A stretch of DNA of 64,000 nucleotides from Leucobacter sp. cx-328 (GCF_014530035.1 NZ_JACVMX010000002.1:186001-250000), one strand, 5' to 3'; shown: positions 1 to 9,550, counted from the stretch's first letter. Made by a program: numbers and translations. Notes: generated from the letters alone by a model not told the origin.

Positions 1-1
1 A

Positions 2-919
2 GTCGTGAGCTCGCTCGACGTCACGATCGAGCTCTGTGACGAAGAGCCGCCGGTTACTGCAGACCCGACCACCGTCACACTGCAGTGCGTGGTGGGAACG
101 GTACGAAGCGGATCGTCCGGCGCCTTCCAACTCACCGGGCTCGCCGAAGGCGAGAACTACATCGCCCTCGTGCGGGACTCGAACGGTACGCCGATCCCAG
201 CAGTGGTGGGCCCGGTCGTAGGTGGCCAGGCAACGGCAACGCTAGCAATTCTTGGGAACGCGACGGGTGACTTCACGCTCGAACTCATTGCCGAGGGCGA
301 CGAAGTAGCGACGATGTCGACGGCCTTCACGTTCACCGGCTGCGAGATTAAGGAAGTCGACCCCGAAGAGGAAGAATACGTAGACCCCACAATCAGTATC
401 GGCACCGTGTGCTTCTCAGAAGATGCGGCATCGGTCCTCGAGGTCTCCCTCGCCAAGCTCATCAACGCGAATGGGTACAACCTCACAGTGACTCGTGCGG
501 GAGGCGAACCAGTGTTGACGACGTTTGTGGCAGAAGGCAAGACCGCGACGAGAAACGTGCCGCTTACTGCGGCAGGATCTTACACGGTCGTGCTGCAGAA
601 TCAGGAGCTCCCTGACATTGTGATCAGCGCAGATGCAACGGTCGCGGCCTGTGACACGGAGCCGCCGGTTGATCCTCCCGTCGATCCGCCTGTGACCCCG
701 CCAACGAAGCCAGGACCGGTGACACCCGTGGTCAAGGTGAACCATCCCGCACCGAAGACGCAGGTAACCGCAACGCCAGCCACCCTCGCGGTGACTGGTG
801 GTGAAGCTGGGACCATGTGGGCCGCGGTTGCTGGAGCAGTCGTTCTGGTCGGTGGTATCACCATCCTCGCCGGGTACCGGTCGAAGGGCAATGACTACCG
901 GCCGCACGGTCGGCGGTAG
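2..919 (+). CDS. LAxTG-anchored surface protein, C-terminal part (5' end outside window)
   Basis: The reading frame is open from the first bases, so the true start lies upstream. The visible 305 residues hold two Ig-like modules with spaced cysteines, an acidic linker (EVDPEEEEY), a Pro/Thr-rich stalk with repeated DPPV units, then LAVTGG at about residue 261, a hydrophobic helix and a basic tail. That tripartite end is a cell-wall sorting signal of the LAxTG type, normally cleaved by class E sortases. The modules and the acidic linker match the C-terminal half of the surface protein at 4037-6280 (which has EIDEEFEEY at the same place), so the two are paralogues. No sortase gene is in the window. 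The ligand is unknown. Confidence 0.8.
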   Translation, partial: VVSSLDVTIELCDEEPPVTADPTTVTLQCVVGTVRSGSSGAFQLTGLAEGENYIALVRDSNGTPIPAVVGPVVGGQATATLAILGNATGDFTLELIAEGDEVATMSTAFTFTGCEIKEVDPEEEEYVDPTISIGTVCFSEDAASVLEVSLAKLINANGYNLTVTRAGGEPVLTTFVAEGKTATRNVPLTAAGSYTVVLQNQELPDIVISADATVAACDTEPPVDPPVDPPVTPPTKPGPVTPVVKVNHPAPKTQVTATPATLAVTGGEAGTMWAAVAGAVVLVGGITILAGYRSKGNDYRPHGRR

Positions 920-941
920 GTGAGGCTGACTCGAACTAGGT

Positions 942-985
942 AGACACAGGTGAACCCGAGCGGGCGCTCGGGTTCACCTGTGTCT
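942..985 (+). terminator. strong hairpin after surface protein
   Basis: Arms 942-961 and 966-985 form a perfect 20-bp stem with a 4-base loop (GGGC). There is no long T tract. It sits just after the stop codon at 919 and isolates this gene from the regulator downstream. Confidence 0.8.
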
Positions 986-1252
986 GTGTCTGGCGCGAGA
1001 CCGAGGCTGACGCACGGAGCCTTCAGTTAGGCGACATACGTAGTTTTTACGCAGATGCCATCGAGTGGGCAACGTGCTTCCAATAGGTGGCGCACGTTAA
1101 CACTTTTTGTTGACTGTTTGAAAGCTATGGCGACTACTCGCCAAATGCCAAGTTATAGGTGGTTTAGCAACAAATGTGAATTATCTTCTTTTCGGGGAAG
1201 AATATGCGTGTAACGCTTATTCTCAGAAAGTATTGCGTTTGGAGGGTGCGGA
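986..1252. other. intergenic region upstream of the LuxR-type regulator
   Basis: This gap is AT-richer than its surroundings and should hold the regulator's promoter. A TTGACT -35-like hexamer lies at 1110-1115, but I see no convincing -10 at the right spacing. A clear ribosome binding site (GGAGG, about 1241-1245) precedes the ATG at 1253. No small gene is evident. Confidence 0.4.
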
Positions 1253-3886
1253 ATGCGCTCGGATTATCCTTACGGCACACACGAGGCCGTACTGGGTTCA
1301 AGCCGTCTGGTGGGTGCGGCAGAGGTAGCGCCGGAGCGTCTGAATCGGCTGCTTGATGAGCTGAGAGACCCCAATACCTTTGTGGTGCTGGTGGGAGAGG
1401 CCGGAAGTGGCAGGACCGTACTCGCGGAAGAGGCGGCCGACACTGTGGCGTCCCGAAATGTCGACCCAACGCTCGTCGTTAAGCTGCCGACTCCGCCTCG
1501 CGGGGGACTTATGTCAGTGTTTGGTACGGCATTCCCTGACCATGCGATCGAAGGCGAAGACCCGTCATATCGCGCCGAAACGGTCGGGGCCGCACTCAAA
1601 CAACAGGCTGCAGCGGAGCACCGTGACCGAATTCTATTCATCGCTCCCAACGTTGATATGTACCGTCCGCGCGACCTTGCGACGCTCATGTTCCTGCATA
1701 GCATTCCGAACGTCTCAGTCGTCGGTACTGCAGCTCGCGTGACTGGCGCGTTGAGTCAGTGGACAACGAACACCAAGCTCGTGCGGATCGCGATCAAACC
1801 ACTGACACTTACGGAGGCTGATCGACTTCTTTCGGGCCTTCTTGGCGTGCGCAATATTGTGCCTTCTACCTTGCGTCAGTGGCACACAGCGGCTCGGGGT
1901 AATACCTACCTACTATCGATGCTCGCCCTTGAGGCCGAAGAGAAGGGGCGCATTCGTCGCTCGCGGGACGGCGCTTGGACAACATCGTTTGGCGGATCCG
2001 CGCCCCGTGAACTCGCCGAGGCAATTGAAGGAATCTGCGACGCTGCGGAATGGGAAGTGCTCCAAGAGATTGCATTGCTGGAGCCGGTATCGGAGCCGGC
2101 GATTCTGCGTGCGCTCGATGCAAACGCACTTCGCACGCTCATGGAACGAGACTTCATCATCTCGCGCCGGCAGTCGCGTATCGATACCGAGCTACTCATC
2201 GCGCACCCGATGATGGGGGAGTCGATTCGGCACGCGATTCTGCCGAATCACCGGCATGAGATCTTTGACCGAGCATTCGCTGCGGTGCGAAATGATCTGG
2301 CTCACCTTGATCCGTTGTATCAACCGGATCGGCTGTTACGTTTGGTCCTGCTCGGGATTTCAGCCGGCAAAGAACTCCCGTTTGAATGGGTCTGGGCAGC
2401 GTTCGAATACCTCAAACGCAGCGACGATACGCACATGCGATTCAGGCTCGCGCAGCACGTCATAGCAAGCCCAGAGGCAACGCCTGCCCAGGTTGTCACG
2501 AGCGCCGATGTTGCCGTGAGTATTGCGCGATACGAGGGCGATGAGGTCGGCCTCGAACGCGCCGTTTCTGGCGCAGCCGGGGTCCTGGCGAGGGCAGAGA
2601 ACCTCGACGATATCCCGGTCGCCTTACTCGCGCATATTCGCGTGGAACTCTTGCTCTGGCACGTGACTGAGGGGCGCCCGGCGGAGGAAATCCTCACCGA
2701 GCTCGATGCACTTGAAGCAAGCCACGGCGGCCACAGTCCGGAGCTTGACGGCTACCTGCGGAGCGTGCGCACACTGGTGCTGGCTTGGCTCGGACGGCTG
2801 AGTGAGGCGGTCGACATTGTCTTACCAACTGACTACTTTGCGAGCCATGATGGCATGTGGTCTGGCGCGCTCGGAAGCGCGATCCGCGCGATGATTCTCA
2901 CGCAGATGGGAAAACCTGGCCAAGCCCTTGCCGAGATCTCCGTCGTGCGAAACTTGCACTCTTTCGGCCCCGCAAGCGAGCCAGAGACGTCCCTACTGAT
3001 TTCGTGTGCCTGGATGCTCGGCCTGATCTACAGCGGTGACCTCGTCGCGGCGAATGGAGCCATCGTGGAGTTCGACAGTCGAGCGCCTGGCGAAACACCA
3101 GTCGTGCTTGAAGTGGGCAATGCGCTGATCGCCATCGAAGAGGGAAACTGGAATGTCGCAACCGGCGCGGCAGAACGGCTACTCAACGGCCTCAGCAGCT
3201 ACGACAGCTACGGTCTGCTGCCGCTGGCGTATGCAATTCGTGCCCTCGCGGCAGCTGCACTTGGTGACCGTGCGCTCGCACTGCAGTCGCTCCAGGGCGC
3301 CTCGGTGCAGTCGCGCGGAATCAGCCGCGCGCTGGACGGCTTTGTGCAGCTGTTAACGCTGCGCGCCAAGCAGTGGCTGCACGTACCAGACCTTGAACAA
3401 CAGGCGAGGGAAACGCTCGAGTGGGCGCGCGGTGAAAACCTGCACGAGATCGAGCTGCACTCACTGCACGTTGCGGTGTGTGCGCGCGGCCAGGTGAGCA
3501 TCGCGGATCTCGACCGCGCAACCTGGCTTGCCGTGCACATTCAATCGCCAAAAGCACACGCAGTCATTGCGCATATGAAGAGCTTTGCTGATCCGCACCC
3601 AAATGCTCGGGGGCAAATGGGCGAAACCGAGGAACGGATGCTCGCCGGCCTCGGCGTGCACCTCCCGCCACCTGCACCTGCAACCGTCGAACTCACCGTG
3701 CGTGAGCGCGAAGTGATGTCGCTTGCAGCACTCGGTTACTCCAGCAAATTCATCGCGGATCGCCTGCACATCTCCGCGCGCACCGTCGAAACGCACCTTG
3801 CGCGAGTGTTCACGAAGCTCGGTGTCACGAATCGCGATGAGCTCGGGGCGTGGGCCGCGCGCGAACGGCGCGGATTCGCAGACTAA
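1253..3886 (+). CDS. large LuxR-family regulator with AAA/STAND-like ATPase domain
   Basis: The 877-residue protein has an N-terminal P-loop-like region (GEAGSGRT, about residues 47-54), a long helical middle part of TPR-like character and a C-terminal LuxR helix-turn-helix (from LTVREREV through SARTVETHLARVF, about residues 808-865). This is the LAL/MalT-like architecture, in which ligand and ATP binding gate DNA binding. The P-loop is degenerate: the usual Lys of GK[ST] is Arg, and the expected Walker B acidic pair is missing (LFIAPNVD). Nucleotide hydrolysis is therefore doubtful. The gene lies alone between two paralogous surface-protein genes on the same strand, so control of those genes is a reasonable inference. 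The start is supported by GGAGG 8 bases upstream. Confidence 0.85.
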   Translation: MRSDYPYGTHEAVLGSSRLVGAAEVAPERLNRLLDELRDPNTFVVLVGEAGSGRTVLAEEAADTVASRNVDPTLVVKLPTPPRGGLMSVFGTAFPDHAIEGEDPSYRAETVGAALKQQAAAEHRDRILFIAPNVDMYRPRDLATLMFLHSIPNVSVVGTAARVTGALSQWTTNTKLVRIAIKPLTLTEADRLLSGLLGVRNIVPSTLRQWHTAARGNTYLLSMLALEAEEKGRIRRSRDGAWTTSFGGSAPRELAEAIEGICDAAEWEVLQEIALLEPVSEPAILRALDANALRTLMERDFIISRRQSRIDTELLIAHPMMGESIRHAILPNHRHEIFDRAFAAVRNDLAHLDPLYQPDRLLRLVLLGISAGKELPFEWVWAAFEYLKRSDDTHMRFRLAQHVIASPEATPAQVVTSADVAVSIARYEGDEVGLERAVSGAAGVLARAENLDDIPVALLAHIRVELLLWHVTEGRPAEEILTELDALEASHGGHSPELDGYLRSVRTLVLAWLGRLSEAVDIVLPTDYFASHDGMWSGALGSAIRAMILTQMGKPGQALAEISVVRNLHSFGPASEPETSLLISCAWMLGLIYSGDLVAANGAIVEFDSRAPGETPVVLEVGNALIAIEEGNWNVATGAAERLLNGLSSYDSYGLLPLAYAIRALAAAALGDRALALQSLQGASVQSRGISRALDGFVQLLTLRAKQWLHVPDLEQQARETLEWARGENLHEIELHSLHVAVCARGQVSIADLDRATWLAVHIQSPKAHAVIAHMKSFADPHPNARGQMGETEERMLAGLGVHLPPPAPATVELTVREREVMSLAALGYSSKFIADRLHISARTVETHLARVFTKLGVTNRDELGAWAARERRGFAD

Positions 3887-4036
3887 ACAGGCGTTTTGCT
3901 GAAAGATACGTAAATTTTCCCGATGTGAAGGCCTGCGTGCCCGACCTAATCTCAATCCTACGATTGGCCAATTTCACGTGCTGATGCCCGAAATTGACCG
4001 CGGCATCTGGCGTGGCCGTGTTCAAGGGGAAAGTGT

Positions 4037-6280
4037 ATGGGTAAGGCCGTATCCGAGGGGGATAACAGCCAGAAGGGCGCACTGCGGTCACTCCGCAAGG
4101 GCGCCATAGCGATCGTCGCAGCAGCGGCGCTCATCGTCGGTCCGGGGGCCGTGAGCGCATACGCGCTCGACGACCTTGCAGCGCCGGCAGCAGAGCAGGT
4201 AGTTGAGACTGCGCCAGCCGAGACGCCTGCGGCCGAGGATACTGTTGCTGCAGCTCCCGCGGCTGAGGAGCCCGCGGTGGAGGCTTCCGCAGGGGAGCCA
4301 GCGGCGGCACCTGTTGCGGCGGCACCTGCACCTGCGACTGCGTCGTCGCCGGCAGCAGCTGCGCTCGCGGCGCCAGTTGATGCGCCAGTGGCACCGGTTG
4401 CTGGTGCTGCAACTAAATCGGTCGCGGCGCCTGCCTCGTCGCCAGTGACGTTCGGCGGTAACCACAGCGGGAACGACATCAAGAAGGTCGAGCTGTGCCA
4501 CGCCACATCGAGTGCCAAGAATCCCTACGTATTCAACGAGGTGAGTATTAACTCCTTCCTGGATACCAAGGACGGTTCCATTGCGAAGAACGGTCACGGG
4601 TTCCACGGGAACGACATCATTCCGCCGTTCTCCGGCACCTACAAGAAGAAGCCGGTGAGCTTTGCAGGACTGAACTGGGACGCAAAGGGACAGGCAGTAT
4701 TCGGTGCAAAGTGCGACGGCAAGGCAGAGCCGCCTGTCGTGCTCGCGCCGAAGGCCACCTACGCGGCCGACGCAGACTGCGCCGCACCCAGCACGAGCCG
4801 TCAGGCAACGATCCGCGCAACGCTCAGCGAGATCACCGGCGGGCCCGTTGCAACGCTCACTGTGACCGGGCCGAACGCGTTCAGCAAGACCATGACCGGT
4901 CTGCGAGACGGTGAGATCATCGTCGAGGTTCCTGGCGCTGGCACTTACTCAGTCACGCTCACTGCCGGTAACTTCACCGCGTCCAGCTCTGTCGAGATAG
5001 CGCAGTGCGCGACCCCGCTGAAGCCCGTTCCGACCGTGTCGGTTGTGGCCAATGCAGATTGCTTGACGGCCGTTGCTGATCGTCAGGCCTCACTGCTCGT
5101 GACTGTCGGCAACATTGCTGCGGGTGCAGCTGGCGCCGTTGTTGTGAGCGACGCTGCTGGCGAAGTCGACACTGTTGTGGTGACTGAGAACGGTGATATC
5201 ACGGTTCCAGTCGCTGGCGCTGGTTCGTACACGGTACGGGTCACCGTTGATGGGGCGTCAAACTCCGCCTCGATCACGGTCCCTACGTGTGCAACCCCGA
5301 TTCAGCCCGCGCTCACCTCGATCGTGCTCAACCAGGAGTGCGTCGCACTGAAGCTTCCTGACGGCACAACCATCGAAACTGCGCTCGTTGCTGGCAGCAC
5401 CGCGTCGTTGACCGCCAACGGCCTCGTACGCGGTGAGACCTACGCGTTGACCGCCGCCAACGCAGAGGGTGGTGCCGTGAGCATCGCAGCGGACGGCGCA
5501 ATCATCGGTGGAGGCAACGCGGTTGGATTCACCTTGCACTCGAGTGAACCCGGCGATTTCACGCTGACGCTCACACCCGCCAACCCTGCCAACGAGGTAC
5601 TCACCGCGCAGGTCACCTTCAACGGGTGCGTAGGCACCGAGATTGATGAGGAATTCGAGGAGTACAACCCGCCCGTCCTCACCGCAGAGCCCGGTGCGTG
5701 CACCGATGGAAGCCTGCCTGGCCGGATCATGATGAACTTCTCGAACTTGCAGATAGGCCACGAGTACCGGTACACCGTCTCGCACGATGGCACTGAACAG
5801 AAGAACGGTACCTTTGTTGCCTCAGCCGTTGAGGAGGGCATTGCCTACTCATCCACTGTCGTCGGTGACTACGTTGTCACGCTGTCTACTACGAAGATCG
5901 AACGCGAGGCAGTGCGACTGACGACCTTCATCGAGAAGTGCCGCTCTGATATCAATCCCGGTGGCGAAAACCCCGATGTAGAGGTGCCGGAGGAACCCGG
6001 GCTGCCTTCGACTCCGATCGATCCGACCGACCCCGACACCGAGGTGCCTGGCGATATTGATGAACCCTGCACGCCGATTGACGGCAAGGAGGACTTCCAG
6101 AGCACGCCAGTCGCGATCGTGAACAAGCGACCCGCAACGGTCGTGGCGGCCACTGATGAGCCCGCACTCGCGAACACCGGCGGGGCTGAGAGCAATTGGC
6201 TCATCGCACTCGCAGCAACCATGCTGCTCGGCGGCGCTAGCGTGTTGACCATGCGTCGCGCAGGTCGCTTCAGCAAGTAA
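4037..6280 (+). CDS. LAxTG-anchored multi-domain surface protein
   Basis: The protein is 747 residues. It has a basic N-region and hydrophobic signal segment ending near SAYA, then an Ala/Pro/Glu-rich low-complexity stretch (about residues 48-135). Next comes a module with VELCHATSS...NPYV and HGFHGNDIIPPF, a motif recurrent in actinobacterial secreted proteins. Several Ig-like repeats follow, each with paired cysteines, then an acidic linker and a stalk. LANTGG at residue 711, a transmembrane helix and RRAGR complete a sorting signal. The C-terminal half is paralogous to the protein at 2-919. An AAGGGGA ribosome site precedes the ATG. An adhesive or structural cell-wall role is inferred; no catalytic motif is seen. 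Confidence 0.85.
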   Translation: MGKAVSEGDNSQKGALRSLRKGAIAIVAAAALIVGPGAVSAYALDDLAAPAAEQVVETAPAETPAAEDTVAAAPAAEEPAVEASAGEPAAAPVAAAPAPATASSPAAAALAAPVDAPVAPVAGAATKSVAAPASSPVTFGGNHSGNDIKKVELCHATSSAKNPYVFNEVSINSFLDTKDGSIAKNGHGFHGNDIIPPFSGTYKKKPVSFAGLNWDAKGQAVFGAKCDGKAEPPVVLAPKATYAADADCAAPSTSRQATIRATLSEITGGPVATLTVTGPNAFSKTMTGLRDGEIIVEVPGAGTYSVTLTAGNFTASSSVEIAQCATPLKPVPTVSVVANADCLTAVADRQASLLVTVGNIAAGAAGAVVVSDAAGEVDTVVVTENGDITVPVAGAGSYTVRVTVDGASNSASITVPTCATPIQPALTSIVLNQECVALKLPDGTTIETALVAGSTASLTANGLVRGETYALTAANAEGGAVSIAADGAIIGGGNAVGFTLHSSEPGDFTLTLTPANPANEVLTAQVTFNGCVGTEIDEEFEEYNPPVLTAEPGACTDGSLPGRIMMNFSNLQIGHEYRYTVSHDGTEQKNGTFVASAVEEGIAYSSTVVGDYVVTLSTTKIEREAVRLTTFIEKCRSDINPGGENPDVEVPEEPGLPSTPIDPTDPDTEVPGDIDEPCTPIDGKEDFQSTPVAIVNKRPATVVAATDEPALANTGGAESNWLIALAATMLLGGASVLTMRRAGRFSK

Positions 6281-6315
6281 GTAGCGCTCGCCGCGCCTGA
6301 CGCAGCACCCGTCTG

Positions 6316-6354
6316 AACACGGGGCCCGTGCATCCCGCACGAGCCCCGTGTTTT
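6316..6354 (+). terminator. rho-independent terminator after surface protein
   Basis: Outer arms 6316-6325 and 6343-6352 (AACACGGGGC with its complement) enclose an inner CGTGC/GCACG stem. A short T run (6351-6354) follows. Confidence 0.8.
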
Positions 6355-6382
6355 GCGTCTGGCTATGCGTCATCCTCCCGCA

Positions 6383-6388
6383 TAGGGT
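6383..6388 (+). promoter_or_regulatory. -10 box TAGGGT for leaderless gene at 6395
   Basis: TAGGGT lies exactly at -12 to -7 from the ATG at 6395, and no ribosome binding site is present. Confidence 0.55.
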
Positions 6389-6394
6389 GAACGC

Positions 6395-7015
6395 ATGGGA
6401 TTCTTCGACGTCTTTAAGAAGCGCAAGCCTGAAATGACACAGGTGCCGCATGCAACGGGGGAGTCGCGTGCTGCGGCTGCTGCACCCATCGACTATTCGC
6501 CGCTCATCGAAATGGCGGCGATCATCTCAAACGGTGACTCCAAGGTCGCCACAGACATCACACTGCTCGCGACCGACTCCGCAGCCTTCAGCGCGCAACA
6601 TCGCGAGTGGCTGGCAGACTTCGGTTACGAAACAGACGAAGCGCTCGGGCCTGAGGAAATCCGTGACATCTTTGCGTACTGGCTCGTGGGGTACGAGACC
6701 CCGTTCGAGTACGGCGCATATATCGACTGGAAAGAAGCGCCAGAGGAGATCACTGCGCAGCTTGATGCTGCGCTCGAGAAGCTCGGCTACCCCCTCACCA
6801 CCGCAGAGATTGCCATCGAAGAGACTGGTACCTCTGACGACACGATGGCTGCGCTGAGCGCGATCTCGAACCTCTGCGAGATGTCAGGATTCGCGCTCGC
6901 CATCCTCGATACCGAGAGCGACAGCTACCACCTCTTTATCGTCCCGGCCGAGAGCTACGGCCGGCTGGTCGCACTCGCTGACTCCCTCGACTACCGGGTG
7001 TATTCAGCGGACTAG
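6395..7015 (+). CDS. hypothetical protein, possibly DUF6630-like
   Basis: A 206-residue acidic cytosolic protein with no signal peptide or membrane segment. The GYETPFEYGAYIDWKEAPEEI region and the C-terminal HLFIVPAE stretch recall DUF6630-type proteins of unknown function, but this is from memory and tentative. The ATG follows a TAGGGT -10 box at leaderless spacing, which supports the start. The 3' end overlaps the convergent HAD gene by 12 bases. I do not recognise a function. Confidence 0.75.
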   Translation: MGFFDVFKKRKPEMTQVPHATGESRAAAAAPIDYSPLIEMAAIISNGDSKVATDITLLATDSAAFSAQHREWLADFGYETDEALGPEEIRDIFAYWLVGYETPFEYGAYIDWKEAPEEITAQLDAALEKLGYPLTTAEIAIEETGTSDDTMAALSAISNLCEMSGFALAILDTESDSYHLFIVPAESYGRLVALADSLDYRVYSAD

Positions 7016-7792
7016 GAGATCCGCCACCGAGTTCAGCACCTCATCGGGGCGGAACGGGAACTTCTCGATCTCAGCAGGATCCGAGATGCCGGTCATCACC
7101 AGCACAGTGTGGAGTCCGGCCTCCATGCCAGCGACGATATCGGTGTCCATCCGGTCGCCGATCATTGCGGTGTTGTGTGAGTGCGCGCCAATCTTATTGA
7201 GCGCGGATCGGAACATCATCGGATTCGGCTTGCCCACGATGTAGGGCTCCTTGCCGGTTGCCTTGGTGATGAGGGCAGTGATTGCGCCCGTCGCGGGCAG
7301 CGGGCCCTCGGGGCTCGGCCCGGTCGCATCTGGGTTGGTTGCGATGAACCGTGCGCCGCTATTAATGAGGCGGATCGCCTTCGTGATCGCATCAAACGAG
7401 TAGTTGCGGGTCTCGCCGACCACCACGAAGTCCGGATCAGTTTCCGTCATGATGTAGCCCGCGTCGTGCAGCGCAGTCAAGATGCCTGCCTCGCCGATGA
7501 CGAAGGCGGATCCGCCTGGCTTCTGCTGCTTGAGGAATGCTGCGGTCGCGAGTGCGCTCGTCCAGATGCGGTCTTCCGGGACATCGATGCCAGAAGCTGC
7601 GAGGCGAGCCGAGAGGTCGCGCGCAGTGAAGATTGAGTTGTTGGTGAGCACCAGGTAGGGCTGCTCGGTGTCGCGCCAGTGCTGAAGAAGCTCTGCGGCG
7701 CCGGGAATTGCGGCCTGTTCATGGACGAGCACGCCATCCATGTCAGTGAGCCAGCATTCGATGTTCTCGCGGTGTGATGCCTGCGTGGTCAT
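7004..7792 (-). CDS. HAD-IIA family sugar-phosphatase-like hydrolase (NagD type)
   Basis: The 262-residue protein begins WLTDMDGVLVHEQ, the HAD motif I with nucleophile and acid/base aspartates. It continues with VLTNNS (motif II), a C2-type cap, GKPNPMMF (motif III Lys) and MIGDRMDTDIVAG (motif IV). This is the HAD-IIA (NagD/4-nitrophenylphosphatase) layout, cytosolic and Mg-dependent; the substrate is probably a small phosphorylated metabolite. TAGTGT lies 8 bases before the ATG on the minus strand, consistent with a leaderless transcript. The gene is convergent with and overlaps the 6395 gene, and is divergent from pgm. Confidence 0.9.
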   Translation of the reverse strand: MTTQASHRENIECWLTDMDGVLVHEQAAIPGAAELLQHWRDTEQPYLVLTNNSIFTARDLSARLAASGIDVPEDRIWTSALATAAFLKQQKPGGSAFVIGEAGILTALHDAGYIMTETDPDFVVVGETRNYSFDAITKAIRLINSGARFIATNPDATGPSPEGPLPATGAITALITKATGKEPYIVGKPNPMMFRSALNKIGAHSHNTAMIGDRMDTDIVAGMEAGLHTVLVMTGISDPAEIEKFPFRPDEVLNSVADLLVR

Positions 7793-7804
7793 AGTGTTTA
7801 CACT
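7793..7804. promoter_or_regulatory. inverted repeat AGTGT-TT-ACACT at the HAD gene start
   Basis: A perfect palindrome with 5-base arms directly abuts the minus-strand ATG at 7792 and overlaps its presumed -10 (TAGTGT). It could be an operator, but its short length makes chance occurrence possible. Confidence 0.3.
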
Positions 7805-7911
7805 ACGCCGGAATGGTGAACGGTTGGCAAACGCGGCAGGTGTTGCGGCCTGTGTTCGCCTCGCCGCGCTGTCTGAACAGAGATGTCAGTGGCGGCTGGC
7901 AGACTTAAGCC

Positions 7912-9546
7912 ATGCATGCACGAGCTGGCGAAACGCCCATCGCAGAAGACCTCATCGACGTTGAGGCGCTGCGGGCTGCGTACTTTGATGTGGTGCCCGA
8001 CCCCGCTGTGGCGACGCAGCGCGTCGCGTTTGGCACCTCTGGTCACCGAGGTTCGGCGCTGAAGGCGTCGTTCAATGAGGCGCACATCGCGGCGATCAGC
8101 CTCGCGATTGCCGAGTATCGGGCTGAGCAGGGCATCGCCGGTCCGCTCTACATCGGAGCTGACACGCACGCCCTCTCGGCGGTCGCCGAGACGACCGCGC
8201 GCGAGGTGCTCGTCGCGGCTGGTGTGCGCGTGATGGTTCCCGCTGGCGAGGGGGACGCGACGTTCGTCCCGACCCCGGCACTCAGCCACGCGATCCTCAC
8301 CCACAACCGCGACCTCGCGGCCGACGATCCCGAGCGCGCTGACGGCATCGTCGTGACGCCAAGCCACAACCCGCCAGCTGACGGTGGCTTCAAATACAAC
8401 CCGCCCCACGGTGGCCCGGCAGACACCGACGCCACCGGGTGGATCGCGGCGCGAGCGAACGAACTCCTTACGGCCCGTGCCGAGATTGCGCGCGGCGACG
8501 CTGACGCGGTATCGACCTACGACTACCTCGGTACCTACGTCGAGAGCCTTGGCGAGGCGATTAACATGACGGCGATCCACGATGCGGGCATTGCGATTGC
8601 CGCGCACCCGCTCGGCGGCGCGAGCCAGGCATACTGGGGCGCGATTGCTGAGCGCTACGACCTGAACCTGACCGTGCTTGGCCCCGGCGTTGACCCGCAG
8701 TGGGGCTTCCTGCACCTCGATTGGGACGGCAAGATTCGTATGGATCCGTCGTCGGCGCACGTCATGTCGACGGTGGAGGCGTTCCGCAACGACTACGCAA
8801 TCGTGACTGGCAACGATGCTGATGCCGACCGCCACGGCATTGTGACGCGTGACGCCGGCCTCATGAACCCGAACCACTTCCTTGCAGTCTCGATTGACTA
8901 CCTGCTCGGGCACCGCCCCGAGTGGTCAACCGCTGCCGGCATCGGTAAGACCCTGGTGTCATCTGCGATGATCGACCGCGTGGTCGCGGCGCACGAGCGT
9001 CAGCTGCTTGAGGTGCCCGTTGGGTTCAAGTGGTTCGTGCCAGGCCTGTCAGACGGCACGGTCGTCTTCGGTGGCGAGGAGAGCGCTGGCGCCTCATTCC
9101 TGCGTTTCGACGGCACTCCCTGGAGCACTGACAAGGACGGCATCCTGCTCGCGCTGCTCGCAGCCGAGATCCTTGCGGTGACGGGCAAGTCGCCGTCAGA
9201 ACACTATGCAGCGCTCGAGGCGCGATTCGGCGCTCCCGCCTACGCTCGCATCGACGCTGCGGCGACGCCTGCGCAGAAGACGAAGCTCGCTGCCCTGAGT
9301 GCTGATGACGTCACCGCGACCGAGCTCGCGGGCGACCCCATCGTCGCTGTGCTCACCGAAGCGCCGGGCAATGGCGCGAGTATTGGCGGCCTGAAGGTAC
9401 AGACCGAGCACGCGTGGTTCGCTGCCCGGCCGTCGGGTACCGAAGACGTCATGAAGGTGTACGCAGAGTCGTTCCGCGGTGCGGAGCACCTCGCAGAGGT
9501 GCAGCGGGCGGCGCAGGCACTCGTGGGTCGCGTGCTGGGGGAATAA
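7912..9546 (+). CDS. pgm: phosphoglucomutase, alpha-D-glucose-specific
   Basis: Interconverts glucose-1-phosphate and glucose-6-phosphate, linking glycogen, cell-wall precursor and glycolytic pools. The 544-residue length fits bacterial Pgm. The phosphoserine loop TPSHNPP is at about residues 148-154, the Mg loop GNDADADRHG near 300, the sugar-binding GGEESAGASF near 382, and the C-terminal phosphate-binding RPSGTEDVMKVYAESF is intact. The ATG at 7912 is preceded by CAGACT at -12 to -7, a near match to the leaderless -10 seen elsewhere here. It stands alone, 4 bases before pheA. Confidence 0.95.
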   Translation: MHARAGETPIAEDLIDVEALRAAYFDVVPDPAVATQRVAFGTSGHRGSALKASFNEAHIAAISLAIAEYRAEQGIAGPLYIGADTHALSAVAETTAREVLVAAGVRVMVPAGEGDATFVPTPALSHAILTHNRDLAADDPERADGIVVTPSHNPPADGGFKYNPPHGGPADTDATGWIAARANELLTARAEIARGDADAVSTYDYLGTYVESLGEAINMTAIHDAGIAIAAHPLGGASQAYWGAIAERYDLNLTVLGPGVDPQWGFLHLDWDGKIRMDPSSAHVMSTVEAFRNDYAIVTGNDADADRHGIVTRDAGLMNPNHFLAVSIDYLLGHRPEWSTAAGIGKTLVSSAMIDRVVAAHERQLLEVPVGFKWFVPGLSDGTVVFGGEESAGASFLRFDGTPWSTDKDGILLALLAAEILAVTGKSPSEHYAALEARFGAPAYARIDAAATPAQKTKLAALSADDVTATELAGDPIVAVLTEAPGNGASIGGLKVQTEHAWFAARPSGTEDVMKVYAESFRGAEHLAEVQRAAQALVGRVLGE

Positions 9547-9550
9547 GCTG

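Noticed and set aside
7798-8913. 371-codon minus-strand frame
   Set aside because: It is antisense to pgm and would cover its catalytic serine region; no domain seen.
9479-9550. Longer N-terminus for prephenate dehydratase
   Set aside because: It overlaps pgm and adds a non-conserved Arg/Ser-rich stretch; a ribosome site supports GTG 9551.
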